Virus record (IMG/VR): IMGVR_UViG_3300021376_000198
Span: 1 to 33,517 of that record
Length of the DNA: 33,517 bases
Reading direction: 5' to 3' (one strand)
Origin: a virus
The position numbers and the translations under genes are program-made. How positions within the stretch are numbered: the first letter of the stretch is position 1; each line of letters opens with the position of its first letter. The notes under the pieces are model-generated. The model searched no databases, was not told where the DNA came from, and saw nothing but the letters and a program-made list of their open reading frames with translations. Below are positions 24,468-31,888 of this stretch, piece by piece.

Positions 24468-25838
24468 TTATACCATAATTCCTAGGATTGCTCTAGAAAG
24501 AGATGGATAAAAATTATTTCTATTTTCAGTTAGTCCACCAGGAATAGCATTTCCAGCTGAAACTTGCATGTCTTGTCCAGCTGGTGTTTGATTATTATTT
24601 ACTGGTATTACAATAGGAGGACCAGCCGATGCCATGTCACCTTTAGATTGACTTAAAGTTTCTGCTTTTGTTTTTTCTCCTTTTTGAGCCTTCACCTGAC
24701 TTGCCATAATAGATTTTTCTTCTTCTGCAATTTGTGCGGGTGTTTGTGGTGCTGTGGATATTTGTGTCGCTTCGACATTTGTAGTGGATAAAGATGCCAC
24801 AGTTGCTGATGCTGGTTCTGTAGTTGCACTGGCTTGTGGTGAAGTTCCTGCTGGTTTTTCTGTAGGTTTACCTTTTGCTGTAGTTGGAAGTTTTTTAATT
24901 TGTTCCAATGCACCCTTATATTTTTCTCCACCAAAAGTAGTCCATGCACCAAATTTAGATCCGCCAGATAATGCGAATGCAACCCTAGCATTAACTTGAG
25001 GATCCCACAGTTCCTCATTAGATTTTAAATTAAATTTCTTTCTTCGTTCTTCACCAAGCATATATCCTGGCTCATCAATCATGTTAATTTGCCACAATCC
25101 ATAAGAGTTATCGTCACCACCCCTCTTGTAATTATCATTATGTGCTTGAGTATTTCCTGTAGATTCTGCATATGCAATCGCAGCAGCTTTATCAGCATTT
25201 TCACCTTTAAATCCAACACTTAATGCTAACTCTTTTAATTGCTGTAAACTATATGATTTTCCAGGTGGCGGCGTATAATTAGAATCATCTTCATCATCAA
25301 GCATATTTCCTAACAAAGCTCCACCAGTACCTATTAATCCTCCAGCAACAGCACCTACTAAAGAAGTTTCTCCACCTTCACCATCACCTCGATCACTATA
25401 TGATGGTGGAGTATATGTAGAAATAAGTCCCTCACTAGGAGAAGCAAAAGTTTCTCTCTTTGTTACCTCTGCATATTGAGTATATGCCTGCCTTTCTTTT
25501 TTCTTATCTAACCTTTTTGATGCACTTAAATAACTTTCAAAATCAGATTTTAGTCTGAATAAACTTGATTGCAATCCAAATATTCTTTGCTGCAATCCAT
25601 TAACTAGAGATTGCAATATATCATCATTACGATCTTCAACTCTGATAAATTCTTTTTGTTCAGTGCTTATATCTGTTGTAGTTTGAATTATTCTCAGTAT
25701 ATCTGATAAATCTTTGCCACTCATGACAACTTGTGCCTGTGGTATTGCTCCCAATTCGTCTCTAACCCCAACGCCAGAAGGTGATGCAGAATCTTGTCTG
25801 AAAAATCTAGATAAATTTATTCTTTTAGATCCTGCCAT
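24468..25838 (-). CDS. Baseplate-associated lysozyme/lytic-transglycosylase-domain protein, 456 aa
   Basis: Residues about 196-316 show a goose-lysozyme/SLT-like domain: AAIAYAESTGN with putative catalytic Glu225, NSYGLWQINM at 244-253, then WDPQVNARVAFAL...FGAWTTF. The N-terminal 130 residues are helical (DILRIIQTTTDISTEQKEFI, SLVNGLQQRIFGLQSSLFRL), probably a docking coiled coil. A Gly-rich stretch (160-178) precedes the enzyme domain and a Thr/Ala/Gln-rich tail follows. The start overlaps the end of the gp26 frameshift extension and has GAGAAGG upstream. It may replace the lysozyme domain missing from gp5 and cut glycan strands during entry. Confidence 0.82.
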   Translation of the reverse strand: MAGSKRINLSRFFRQDSASPSGVGVRDELGAIPQAQVVMSGKDLSDILRIIQTTTDISTEQKEFIRVEDRNDDILQSLVNGLQQRIFGLQSSLFRLKSDFESYLSASKRLDKKKERQAYTQYAEVTKRETFASPSEGLISTYTPPSYSDRGDGEGGETSLVGAVAGGLIGTGGALLGNMLDDEDDSNYTPPPGKSYSLQQLKELALSVGFKGENADKAAAIAYAESTGNTQAHNDNYKRGGDDNSYGLWQINMIDEPGYMLGEERRKKFNLKSNEELWDPQVNARVAFALSGGSKFGAWTTFGGEKYKGALEQIKKLPTTAKGKPTEKPAGTSPQASATTEPASATVASLSTTNVEATQISTAPQTPAQIAEEEKSIMASQVKAQKGEKTKAETLSQSKGDMASAGPPIVIPVNNNQTPAGQDMQVSAGNAIPGGLTENRNNFYPSLSRAILGIMV

Positions 25839-26013
25839 TTTGTTGCGCCTTCTCGTTTAATTGCTCAATATGTTGCCGTAGCAATTCTAAATAGATTTCC
25901 CTTTCCCAAGGAATCATATCTTCAACTTCAGTCAAAGAATATTTATGTTGATGCATTAACGAGAAATTAATTCTATAGTAAGTTTCCAAGTCTTCATGCG
26001 CTAGGGCTAACTG
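25825..26013 (-). CDS. Frameshift extension of gp26 (second tail/baseplate chaperone domain), 62 codons
   Basis: This -1 frame is open from 26043 to a TAA at 25825 and has no ATG or GTG start before its conserved-looking part (QLALAHEDLETYYRINFSL, ...VEDMIPWEREIYLELLRQHI). It is most simply expressed by a -1 shift at U_UUU_UUC (26019-26013) near the gp26 stop. The product would be a 302 aa fusion reading ...LADFF-QLALAHEDL. Its aromatic, acidic helical character recalls the T-type extensions of tail assembly chaperones (lambda G/GT logic), and by position it may stand where T4 has gene 51. The last bases overlap the start of the lysozyme-domain gene. An internal TTG or ATG start cannot be excluded. 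Confidence 0.72.
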   Translation of the reverse strand, partial: QLALAHEDLETYYRINFSLMHQHKYSLTEVEDMIPWEREIYLELLRQHIEQLNEKAQQNGRI

Positions 26014-26732
26014 AAAAAATCGGCAAGACCCTCCAAGACTACATTATTTTCTACTTCAGTTTGAGGATTTATTACTTTCGTGGAGTAAGAAAGCTTTGGC
26101 ATTGTCTTAAAAAACTGCTCAACTTTTTTATACTGTTTTGGAGTTAGTTTACCAATATAATCAATTAATTCTTTTTCAGTACATTCAGATGCTGTCCATG
26201 CACTTTCTTCATTGTACACGGTGTCAATACATGAGGACATCAATTTAAATGCTCTGTCAATTTCATTAGAACTTTTTTTAGTAAACTCAAAATTCTCTTC
26301 AATAAATTGAATCAAAGATGGATACTTCATTTTAATATAATACCCATCTTCTAAATCAATTGTATCATTGTGATCATCTGGTTTTTTGATTTCAATTTCA
26401 TCAACATAAACTGTCAATGGTACTTGTGTGACATTATCATCTCCACAAGTAATAAGTAACTCAATTGATTCACCAATAGATTTTGCTCGGATATTTAAAA
26501 ACAAATATTCAATGTCAAAGATTGGAAGAGACTCTACTTTGATTCCTTTTGTAACAATACATGCTTCTAAAACTTGTTTAATTGCATTAGAGATTTGTTT
26601 AATATCTTTTGATTCTACTGCCAAGATTAGAATCTTTTCTTCTCTAACAACAAATGGTCTATACTTTATTTTCTTTCCGTTAGATGGCAGAGTAAGTTCA
26701 TACTGCGGAGCAGTGGGTTGTGGTAAAGGCAT
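26007..26732 (-). CDS. gp26: Baseplate hub assembly protein gp26-like, 241 aa
   Basis: The N-terminus (PQYELTLPSNGKKIKYRPFV, VREEKILILAVESKD) is characteristic of the T4-type baseplate protein/chaperone family. Length is close to T4 gp26 (208 aa). The middle holds a beta-rich part (ESIELLITCGDDNVTQVPLT) and the C-terminus is helical. The ATG at 26732 has AGGAC upstream and lies 33 bp after the gp54-like gene, with a late-like box at that gene's stop. It ends in TAG at 26009-26007, six bases after a slippery heptamer. Expected role: chaperone or minor subunit for central hub assembly. Confidence 0.8.
   Translation of the reverse strand: MPLPQPTAPQYELTLPSNGKKIKYRPFVVREEKILILAVESKDIKQISNAIKQVLEACIVTKGIKVESLPIFDIEYLFLNIRAKSIGESIELLITCGDDNVTQVPLTVYVDEIEIKKPDDHNDTIDLEDGYYIKMKYPSLIQFIEENFEFTKKSSNEIDRAFKLMSSCIDTVYNEESAWTASECTEKELIDYIGKLTPKQYKKVEQFFKTMPKLSYSTKVINPQTEVENNVVLEGLADFFS
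26013..26034 (-). promoter_or_regulatory. Probable programmed -1 frameshift site (U_UUU_UUC) with upstream SD-like GGAGGG
   Basis: In the gp26 reading frame the sequence is GAT TTT TTC AGT TAG, so T_TTT_TTC at 26019-26013 is a canonical X_XXY_YYZ heptamer in the correct register. GGAGGG at 26034-26029 lies 9 nt upstream, near the spacing known to stimulate -1 shifting in bacterial dnaX. I see no convincing downstream hairpin. A tandem slip leads directly into the open 62-codon extension. Confidence 0.75.
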
Positions 26733-26759
26733 AATGTCCTAAAGTAACTTCAGTAAAAT

Positions 26760-26767
26760 TATTTATT
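26760..26767 (-). promoter_or_regulatory. Late promoter-like box AATAAATA upstream of gp26
   Basis: The minus strand reads AATAAATA, one mismatch from TATAAATA, overlapping the stop of the gp54-like gene. The gp26 start lies 28 nt downstream. Weak on its own; placement matches the other late boxes. Confidence 0.4.
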
Positions 26768-27617
26768 AAGCAATATTAGGGTTAAGTCCCTGATCAATTC
26801 CACCAATATTTAAATTTGAATTGGTATTGGGATTATTAACTACTGTTGGTGGTGTTACATTAGAAGTTTTTAAATCGGGAATAATCAAAGACTTATCAAA
26901 TGTTGGTGTTCCATTCGTAATAAAATACCTATTGTATACAAAATTAACTGTTAAACTTAATACAGAAGTTCCTTCGTAAGAAACTGCCGAAGCAATAATA
27001 TTGCTTGGATATGCTTTTACAAATTCATAAGTTAATACTGGTGAGTTTTGATAAGCATAATTTCCCTTACCAGTTTTGCTAGTAGGTTTGGGTGTATTTA
27101 AATCTCTTTCAAATTTAGAAATGTATATCGTTTGAGTATAATCATTTGGGTATCTCATTTTAAAATAATTATTTTCTTTCTTCGCTTGCTTTACAACCAA
27201 CCCATTATCATTAGCCTCAACTTTTCCATTTGTAGTATACATTGGTGTAATATAATTAGACCATTCTTCAAAAAATTTAACCACATTATGATTGGTATCA
27301 ACATAAAATGTCAATGCTACTTCTGGATATTGTTTAAATATAGGATATTTTTCTAAAATTCCTTGACGATTTCCAGCTGTTTCTGTCATTTTAAAGCTAG
27401 TGCCAGGAAGAATAGCACCAGCACAAAGTAATTCAATTGCCTCTATAGGATCTAAACCATCACTAACTTTTAATTTATATAATCCTATTTCTTTCATCCA
27501 ATCTTTCAATCCACCCGAAATCGGAAAGGCAACTTTATAAAAAGAAGTAGATGATACTTTTGAAAAGGTGTTCCTTATACTTTCAATTGGATAATAAAGT
27601 TTGGTATTTGATGACAT
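26766..27617 (-). CDS. gp54: Baseplate tail-tube initiator, gp54-like, 283 aa
   Basis: The pattern is that of the tube-protein fold shared by T4 gp19, gp48 and gp54: FYKVAFPISGGLKDW near residue 26, ILPGTSFKMTETAGNRQGIL, then EVALTFYVDTNHNVVKFFEE followed by WSNYITPM, and a late LTVNFVYNRYFI strand. In T4 gp54 the corresponding stretch is followed by the same W-x-N motif. Length (283) is near T4 gp54 (320). Its expected job is to nucleate tail tube polymerisation on the hub, together with gp48. It is divergent from gp4 across a 27-bp gap and lies upstream of gp26. gp19-type or other tube-fold proteins are the alternatives. Confidence 0.65.
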   Translation of the reverse strand: MSSNTKLYYPIESIRNTFSKVSSTSFYKVAFPISGGLKDWMKEIGLYKLKVSDGLDPIEAIELLCAGAILPGTSFKMTETAGNRQGILEKYPIFKQYPEVALTFYVDTNHNVVKFFEEWSNYITPMYTTNGKVEANDNGLVVKQAKKENNYFKMRYPNDYTQTIYISKFERDLNTPKPTSKTGKGNYAYQNSPVLTYEFVKAYPSNIIASAVSYEGTSVLSLTVNFVYNRYFITNGTPTFDKSLIIPDLKTSNVTPPTVVNNPNTNSNLNIGGIDQGLNPNIA

Positions 27618-27619
27618 TT

Positions 27620-27626
27620 CTAAATA
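27620..27626 (+). promoter_or_regulatory. Late promoter-like box CTAAATA for the gp4-gp53 operon
   Basis: Plus-strand CTAAATA lies in the 27-bp divergent gap before gp4. The predicted leader is very short (about 10-15 nt) and lacks a Shine-Dalgarno. On the other strand, TATAAAAT (27642-27635) is a possible opposing box for the gp54-like gene. Confidence 0.45.
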
Positions 27627-27644
27627 CTTTTAGTATTTTATACT

Positions 27645-28088
27645 ATGTATATGTATTATCAAGGTAAATTTTCTCCAAAGAATTATAAAAAATATAAAGG
27701 CAATTCTACAAATATTTTTTATCGTTCTCTTTGGGAATTGAAATTTATGAATTATTGTGACATGAATGAAAATATTTTAGAATGGAATAGTGAAGAAGTT
27801 GTAATACCATATATTTCTCCGTTAGATAATAAACCTCATCGGTACTTTGTAGATTTTTGGGTAAAACTTAAAGAACGAAATGGTGAAATAAAAATTTACT
27901 TATTTGAAGTAAAGCCAAAAAAATATACACAACCACCATTACAAAATCCAAAAAGAAAAACTAAAAAATGGGCACAAGAAAATTATGAGTATGCAAAAAA
28001 TCAAGCAAAGTGGAAAGCAGCTAGAGAATATTGTGCTGATCGATTAATGGAATTTAAAATTTTAACCGAAGAAGAGTTAGGATTATGA
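27645..28088 (+). CDS. gp4: Head completion protein gp4 (nuclease fold), 147 aa
   Basis: Clear T4 gp4 family: YQGKFSPKNYKKYKGN, IFYRSLWELKFM, ILEWNSEEVVIPY, PKRKTKKW, KNQAKWKAAREYC and the ending FKILTEEELGL, over nearly the same length as T4 gp4. Asp70 (FVDFWV) and Glu88-Val-Lys90 (LFEVKP) form a PD-(D/E)XK-type site, as in TnsA-like nucleases. The family acts late in head completion, before tail joining. ATG codons at 27645 and 27651 are both possible starts. First gene of a four-gene plus-strand operon, overlapping the next by ATGA. Confidence 0.93.
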   Translation: MYMYYQGKFSPKNYKKYKGNSTNIFYRSLWELKFMNYCDMNENILEWNSEEVVIPYISPLDNKPHRYFVDFWVKLKERNGEIKIYLFEVKPKKYTQPPLQNPKRKTKKWAQENYEYAKNQAKWKAAREYCADRLMEFKILTEEELGL

Positions 28089-28594
28089 AACCTTCCGAAC
28101 AAATAGATCAAGATAAAAGAAGAGAATTTGGAGGAAGATTTGTATCTCAAGACTGGTATCGAAATAAAATGTTTGAGGTTTTAGCTAATCAACCTCAAGA
28201 GAATCAAACACATTTTTTAGATACATACGGATTAGATATTGGAAAATTTTATTATTTTACATATTCTGCCAGATATCCAAATCGATATCCATATTGGGAT
28301 AGATTTCCACTGGCACAGATTTTAAAAATAAATACTCAGAAGGGAACAATTCTTGGTGCTAATGTCCATTATTTAAATCCAGCATACCGAGGGCAAGTTG
28401 CGAAAAATTGGATAAATAGTTTAAATAGTATACCAGAAATATGCCTACATACTTATATTATAAGTGGAATTGAAGGTATATCTAAAGTACCTAATAATGA
28501 TGTTGAAGGTTTATCAAAATATATTGTTGAATTATTTGTCGATGAGCGTGGTCAAAGAGTAGTTCCAAACCGTGTATGGTCAGGTAACAAGTAA
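28085..28594 (+). CDS. Unassigned structural protein between gp4 and gp48, 169 aa
   Basis: The ATG overlaps the gp4 stop (ATGA). A central motif, PNRYPYWDRFPLAQIL (residues about 66-81), is followed by GANVHYLNPAYRGQ (about 94-107). The pattern P-Y-W-D-x-x-P-L...G-x-N-x-H-Y-L recurs in structural proteins of large tailed phages, but I cannot name the T4 counterpart. No signal or membrane segment. The operon position between gp4 and gp48 suggests a head-neck or baseplate role. Confidence 0.75.
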   Translation: MKPSEQIDQDKRREFGGRFVSQDWYRNKMFEVLANQPQENQTHFLDTYGLDIGKFYYFTYSARYPNRYPYWDRFPLAQILKINTQKGTILGANVHYLNPAYRGQVAKNWINSLNSIPEICLHTYIISGIEGISKVPNNDVEGLSKYIVELFVDERGQRVVPNRVWSGNK

Positions 28595-29997
28595 TGGCAG
28601 TTCCTCAAAAAAATACTTTAGTCAATGCTCAAGTACAAGATTCTAATGGGAATACATATTCGGCTTTAGTATCATCAAATGGCCCAAATCAAGGTCAAAT
28701 TTTACAATTATATCAAGTGCAGCCACCAAATAATTTAATTCCAGTTGATTATCAAACAGCAACTAATTTATATCAAAATAATCAAAATAATTGGAATAAT
28801 CAAATTAATGGTTTTTTACAGGCAAATAACCAAGCAAGTGTAGGAGTAGCCCCATCATTTCAAGGCATTGCTGATCAATCATTATTTGATAAAAACTATC
28901 AAGAAAAAGTAAACGCAGCAAATGCAACTGGTGCAGCAGGAACTAATGCACCATTTCAAAATCTTGCCAGTAAAAATATTCAACCACCCCCATCAACTTA
29001 CGGGAAAGTATATGTATTTCCTGAAGATTTAAACGTAGGAAAATTTGGATCTGCAAGCAATAAAGAGTCTACTCCACAAGATTATATTAGAATTGGTGCT
29101 TTAAAATATCAAGTTCCTCAGCCTGGGTTAATTACTCAAGGTGGATTAGATAAATCAATTATCGCTCCATCAGCAATTATTGGAAATGGTTTAGCTTCTT
29201 TTAACGCATCATTACCAAAAAATTTAAGTTTTCTAGGTGAAGTTGTTCTTCCAATGCCAGCATCAATCACCGATGGCGCAAAAACAGAATGGGGAATTTC
29301 TAAAATGAGTGTGATGGGTGCCGCATTAGCAACTTCACTTTCTGGATTATATGGAGCTGGAGTTTTAGGAACTGCTTCTGAATTAGGAGCAGCTTTAGGT
29401 GCAGATGGCGGTATACAGGCATTTGCTGCATTAGGTAAGTATATGGCTGAAGCAAAATTAGCAAGTAATCCAGCAGCCTCTCAAGCCTTTAGTGCCGATG
29501 TCATATCTCAAGTTATAGGTAAAGTATCTTCAACGCCAGTTGAGCCAGGTGATTTGCTTACCAGATCTACTGGTGCTGCAGTCAATCCAAATGCAGAATT
29601 GCTATTCAGATCCCCATCATTAAGAACATTTGATATGCAATGGAAGTTAACACCAAGGTCTAAGAAGGAAGCATCTTTAGTTAGAAAAATAATTAGATTT
29701 TTTAAAATAAATATGTTACCAACTGCGCCACAATCAGGTTCAGTTCTTTTACAATCACCAAACGTATTTGTTCTTCGTTATGAAAAAGCTGATGGTAACT
29801 ATAATCCAAGTTTACCAAAACCAAAATTATGTGCTTTAGGACAAATTACAGTTAATCATACACCAGATGGAGTAGGTTGGGCAGCATATCAAGATTCCCA
29901 TCCAGTATCAACAATAATTCAAATGTCATTCCTTGAGTTGACTCCACTACTTGCTAATGATTTTGCAACAACAGCAGAAGACGACGTAGGACTCTAA
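28594..29997 (+). CDS. gp48: Baseplate tail-tube cap protein gp48, 467 aa
   Basis: The start overlaps the preceding stop (TAATG). The first 150 residues are Gln/Asn-rich and low in complexity. A Gly/Ala-rich hydrophobic stretch follows (about 230-300). The C-terminal part has tube-fold motifs: RTFDMQWKLTPRSKKEASLV then RKIIRFFKINMLP, LRYEKADGNYNPSLPKPKLC and STIIQMSFLELTPLL, as expected for gp48. It is longer than T4 gp48 (364 aa), mainly in the N-terminal part. gp48 sits on the central hub and starts the tail tube with gp54. Its position directly before gp53 supports the call. Confidence 0.82.
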   Translation: MAVPQKNTLVNAQVQDSNGNTYSALVSSNGPNQGQILQLYQVQPPNNLIPVDYQTATNLYQNNQNNWNNQINGFLQANNQASVGVAPSFQGIADQSLFDKNYQEKVNAANATGAAGTNAPFQNLASKNIQPPPSTYGKVYVFPEDLNVGKFGSASNKESTPQDYIRIGALKYQVPQPGLITQGGLDKSIIAPSAIIGNGLASFNASLPKNLSFLGEVVLPMPASITDGAKTEWGISKMSVMGAALATSLSGLYGAGVLGTASELGAALGADGGIQAFAALGKYMAEAKLASNPAASQAFSADVISQVIGKVSSTPVEPGDLLTRSTGAAVNPNAELLFRSPSLRTFDMQWKLTPRSKKEASLVRKIIRFFKINMLPTAPQSGSVLLQSPNVFVLRYEKADGNYNPSLPKPKLCALGQITVNHTPDGVGWAAYQDSHPVSTIIQMSFLELTPLLANDFATTAEDDVGL

Positions 29998-30662
29998 TGG
30001 CATACTTTAAAAATTTACCAAACATAATTTATCCCACTCAACAAAGTGGCAAAAATTCTGGTAATGATTATACCAAGATTAAGAATCTTTTTAAAAGACC
30101 TTTCATTCCAGAAAGTATTTTAAAAATTTATTCTGCATTTGAAGATTATCAAATTATTGGTAATGATAGACCAGATAATGTTTCGCAAAAATATTACAAT
30201 AACGCAACATATGATTGGCTAATTTTCATTGCAAACAATATTCAAAATGTACAAGATGAGTGGCCCCTATCCCAATCAGATTTAAATAATTTTCTATTTT
30301 CAAAATATACCGAACAAGAATTAAGTGAAATACACCATTATGAAACTACCGAGGTTAAAAATTCATTTGGAAGTGTAATATTAAAGGGTGGTATAAAAGT
30401 AAAAAGTAATTATACTTTAAAGTATACTGAAACTGTAGGTGGCAATATATTAGTGCGAACAGTATCTCCAGTTAAACCAGTATCAAATTATGAGTATGAA
30501 TTACAACTCAATGATGATAAAAGAAGTATTGTTTTAATTAGACCTGAATATATTTCGCTTATAGAGCGAGAACTAAATCAGATTTTTAGATATAAACCAT
30601 CATCATTGTTTGTAGATGAATTTAATATTAAAGTTAATGATCAATGTATCCCTAAGATATAA
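29997..30662 (+). CDS. gp53: Baseplate wedge protein gp53, 221 aa
   Basis: The hallmark of the gp53 family is seen at residues about 44-82: YSAFEDYQIIGNDRPDNVSQ, then KYYNNATYDWLIFIANNI, followed by DEWPLSQSDLNNFL. Length (221) is near T4 gp53 (196). In the baseplate it clamps neighbouring wedges to one another. The C-terminus (IRPEYISLIERELNQIFRYK) is helical. Last gene of the plus-strand operon; its stop is 5 bp from a bidirectional terminator shared with gp32. Confidence 0.88.
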   Translation: MAYFKNLPNIIYPTQQSGKNSGNDYTKIKNLFKRPFIPESILKIYSAFEDYQIIGNDRPDNVSQKYYNNATYDWLIFIANNIQNVQDEWPLSQSDLNNFLFSKYTEQELSEIHHYETTEVKNSFGSVILKGGIKVKSNYTLKYTETVGGNILVRTVSPVKPVSNYEYELQLNDDKRSIVLIRPEYISLIERELNQIFRYKPSSLFVDEFNIKVNDQCIPKI

Positions 30663-30666
30663 AAAA

Positions 30667-30684
30667 ACCCTCCCGAAGGAGGGT
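30667..30684. terminator. Bidirectional intrinsic terminator between gp53 and gp32
   Basis: ACCCTCC pairs with GGAGGGT (7 bp) around CGAA on the plus strand. On the minus strand the loop is TTCG, a very stable UUCG tetraloop, followed by TTTTTT, which gives a strong terminator for gp32. The plus-strand side has only AATTTTA and is weaker. Confidence 0.93.
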
Positions 30685-30691
30685 AATTTTA

Positions 30692-31594
30692 TCATGCATC
30701 TACAAGACTTTGAAAATAGCTAAGAGCATCATCATCTTCATCATCACTTAAACTACTAGAAGAAAGATTCTTTAGTTCAGAACTAAGATCTTCTGGAACT
30801 GAAGGTGCTCGATAGTCATCTTCATCTTCAAAAGATTCATCAACAGGCTTAGCAGCAGTCTTACCAAGAACAGTATCAAGACGAGTCTTTAGCTGTTCAT
30901 AAGACTTGAACTTCTCAGCAGAAACAAATTCAGCAAGAGAATATTCCTTTTTCCAGATTGCTTCTAGTGCTTCGTCATCACTCAGTAGTGCAGAGGGAGC
31001 AGTAAACTCACTGGAGTCATAGTTCCAATAACCAGCAACCTTCTTAATCTTCAGTTTAAAGTCGGCACCTTGCCAAAAGTCAAAGGGATTGATGGGAGAT
31101 TCATCTTCAAACTCAGGTTGCATTGCTGCTTGAATCTTGTCAAAGATTTTTTTACCATACTTGAAGAGGAACACTTTACCCTCGTTATCAGGATTGGAAG
31201 GATCCTTTACAACATAGATGTTGCTATAATAAGAAAGTTTACGCTTACGATTCCTAGCAATTTCTTTATTTGCATCAGAACCACTATTCCAAAGCAAACT
31301 ATTTGCTTCACACACAGGACACTTAGCACCAATGCTAGTGAGGCAGTTATCAATCAGCCAACCACCAGTGCCTTGGAATGCATGGTTGTACACTTTAACC
31401 CAAGGAAGTTCTTCCCCATCGGGAGCAGGAAGAAAACGAATGACTGCATAGCCATTACCTGCTTTATCAACTTCTGGCTTCCAGAGACGGTCATCAGAAG
31501 AGGAACTTGTTGAGTTAAGTTTTTCGACTTCCTTTACAAGCTTTGCTGTAAGGGAACCAAGTTTAGATTGTTTTTTAAGATCGGAAAAGGACAT
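30692..31594 (-). CDS. gp32: Single-stranded DNA-binding protein gp32, 300 aa
   Basis: T4 gp32 family, same length as T4 gp32 (301 aa). The basic N-terminus (SDLKKQSKLGSLTAKLVKEV) is the self-assembly segment, and RLWKPEVDKAGNGYAVIRFL starts the OB core. Zinc ligands are His71, Cys84, Cys92 and Cys95 (H-x12-C-x7-C-x2-C, against H-x12-C-x9-C-x2-C in T4). FLFKYGKKIFDKI and INPFDFWQGADFKLKI are typical core motifs. The last 45 residues are strongly acidic and Ser-rich, as in the partner-binding tail. It coats ssDNA in replication and recombination and recruits gp59. It has its own sigma70-type promoter, a leader with TATCC repeats, no Shine-Dalgarno and a strong terminator. Confidence 0.97.
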   Translation of the reverse strand: MSFSDLKKQSKLGSLTAKLVKEVEKLNSTSSSSDDRLWKPEVDKAGNGYAVIRFLPAPDGEELPWVKVYNHAFQGTGGWLIDNCLTSIGAKCPVCEANSLLWNSGSDANKEIARNRKRKLSYYSNIYVVKDPSNPDNEGKVFLFKYGKKIFDKIQAAMQPEFEDESPINPFDFWQGADFKLKIKKVAGYWNYDSSEFTAPSALLSDDEALEAIWKKEYSLAEFVSAEKFKSYEQLKTRLDTVLGKTAAKPVDESFEDEDDYRAPSVPEDLSSELKNLSSSSLSDDEDDDALSYFQSLVDA

Positions 31595-31596
31595 TC

Positions 31597-31631
31597 GGAT
31601 AAAACGGATAGATTGGATAAGTGTACGGATA
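31597..31631 (-). promoter_or_regulatory. Four TATCC repeats in the gp32 leader (candidate autogenous operator)
   Basis: On the minus strand TATCC occurs at 31631-31627, 31619-31615, 31610-31606 and 31601-31597, with periods of 12, 9 and 9 nt. The last copy is two bases from the ATG. No Shine-Dalgarno is present. T4 gp32 represses its own mRNA by binding an unstructured leader with repeats, so these could be protein-binding units. The function is inferred. Confidence 0.6.
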
Positions 31632-31632
31632 G

Positions 31633-31661
31633 ATTCTAACAGATGTTAGTTTGGTTGTCAA
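31633..31661 (-). promoter_or_regulatory. Sigma70-type promoter for gp32 (TTGACA-17-TAGAAT)
   Basis: On the minus strand TTGACA (31661-31656), 17 bp, TAGAAT (31638-31633). The -35 box includes the TGA stop of the upstream small gene. Start near 31626, leader about 31 nt. Confidence 0.85.
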
Positions 31662-31888
31662 GCATCTTTGGTTGGAATGGAGGAAGCTTTTTTCTCCTCA
31701 GGTGGAATTTCAGCTGGTGCTTCTTCTTCCAATTTAACACCAATTCCTTGTAGATATTCAGCAATTCCTTGCATTTTGGTAGCCATCTCTCTGCGTTGAG
31801 TTAGCTCTGCTTCAAGATTGCGAATATCTGACAAGACTTTTTGTAAATTCTCAAAACAAGTTTTGAGATGCTGTTGCTGCTCAGTCAT
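31658..31888 (-). CDS. Small coiled-coil protein between gp59 and gp32, 76 aa
   Basis: The ATG at 31888 overlaps the end of gp59 by 8 bp. Residues 1-55 (HLKTCFENLQKVLSDIRNLE, then AELTQRREMATKMQGIAEYL) have heptad-like spacing and should form a coiled coil. The C-terminal 25 residues are Pro/Glu/Lys-rich and disordered. The stop codon is embedded in the gp32 promoter. Not recognised as a T4 gene. Neighbours suggest a replication or recombination accessory role. Confidence 0.78.
   Translation of the reverse strand: MTEQQQHLKTCFENLQKVLSDIRNLEAELTQRREMATKMQGIAEYLQGIGVKLEEEAPAEIPPEEKKASSIPTKDA

Noticed and set aside
24692-25018. Minus-strand frame of 108 codons inside the lysozyme-domain gene
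   Set aside because: Its His/Gln/Leu-rich translation comes from the Thr/Ala/Gln-rich tail of the real gene in another frame.
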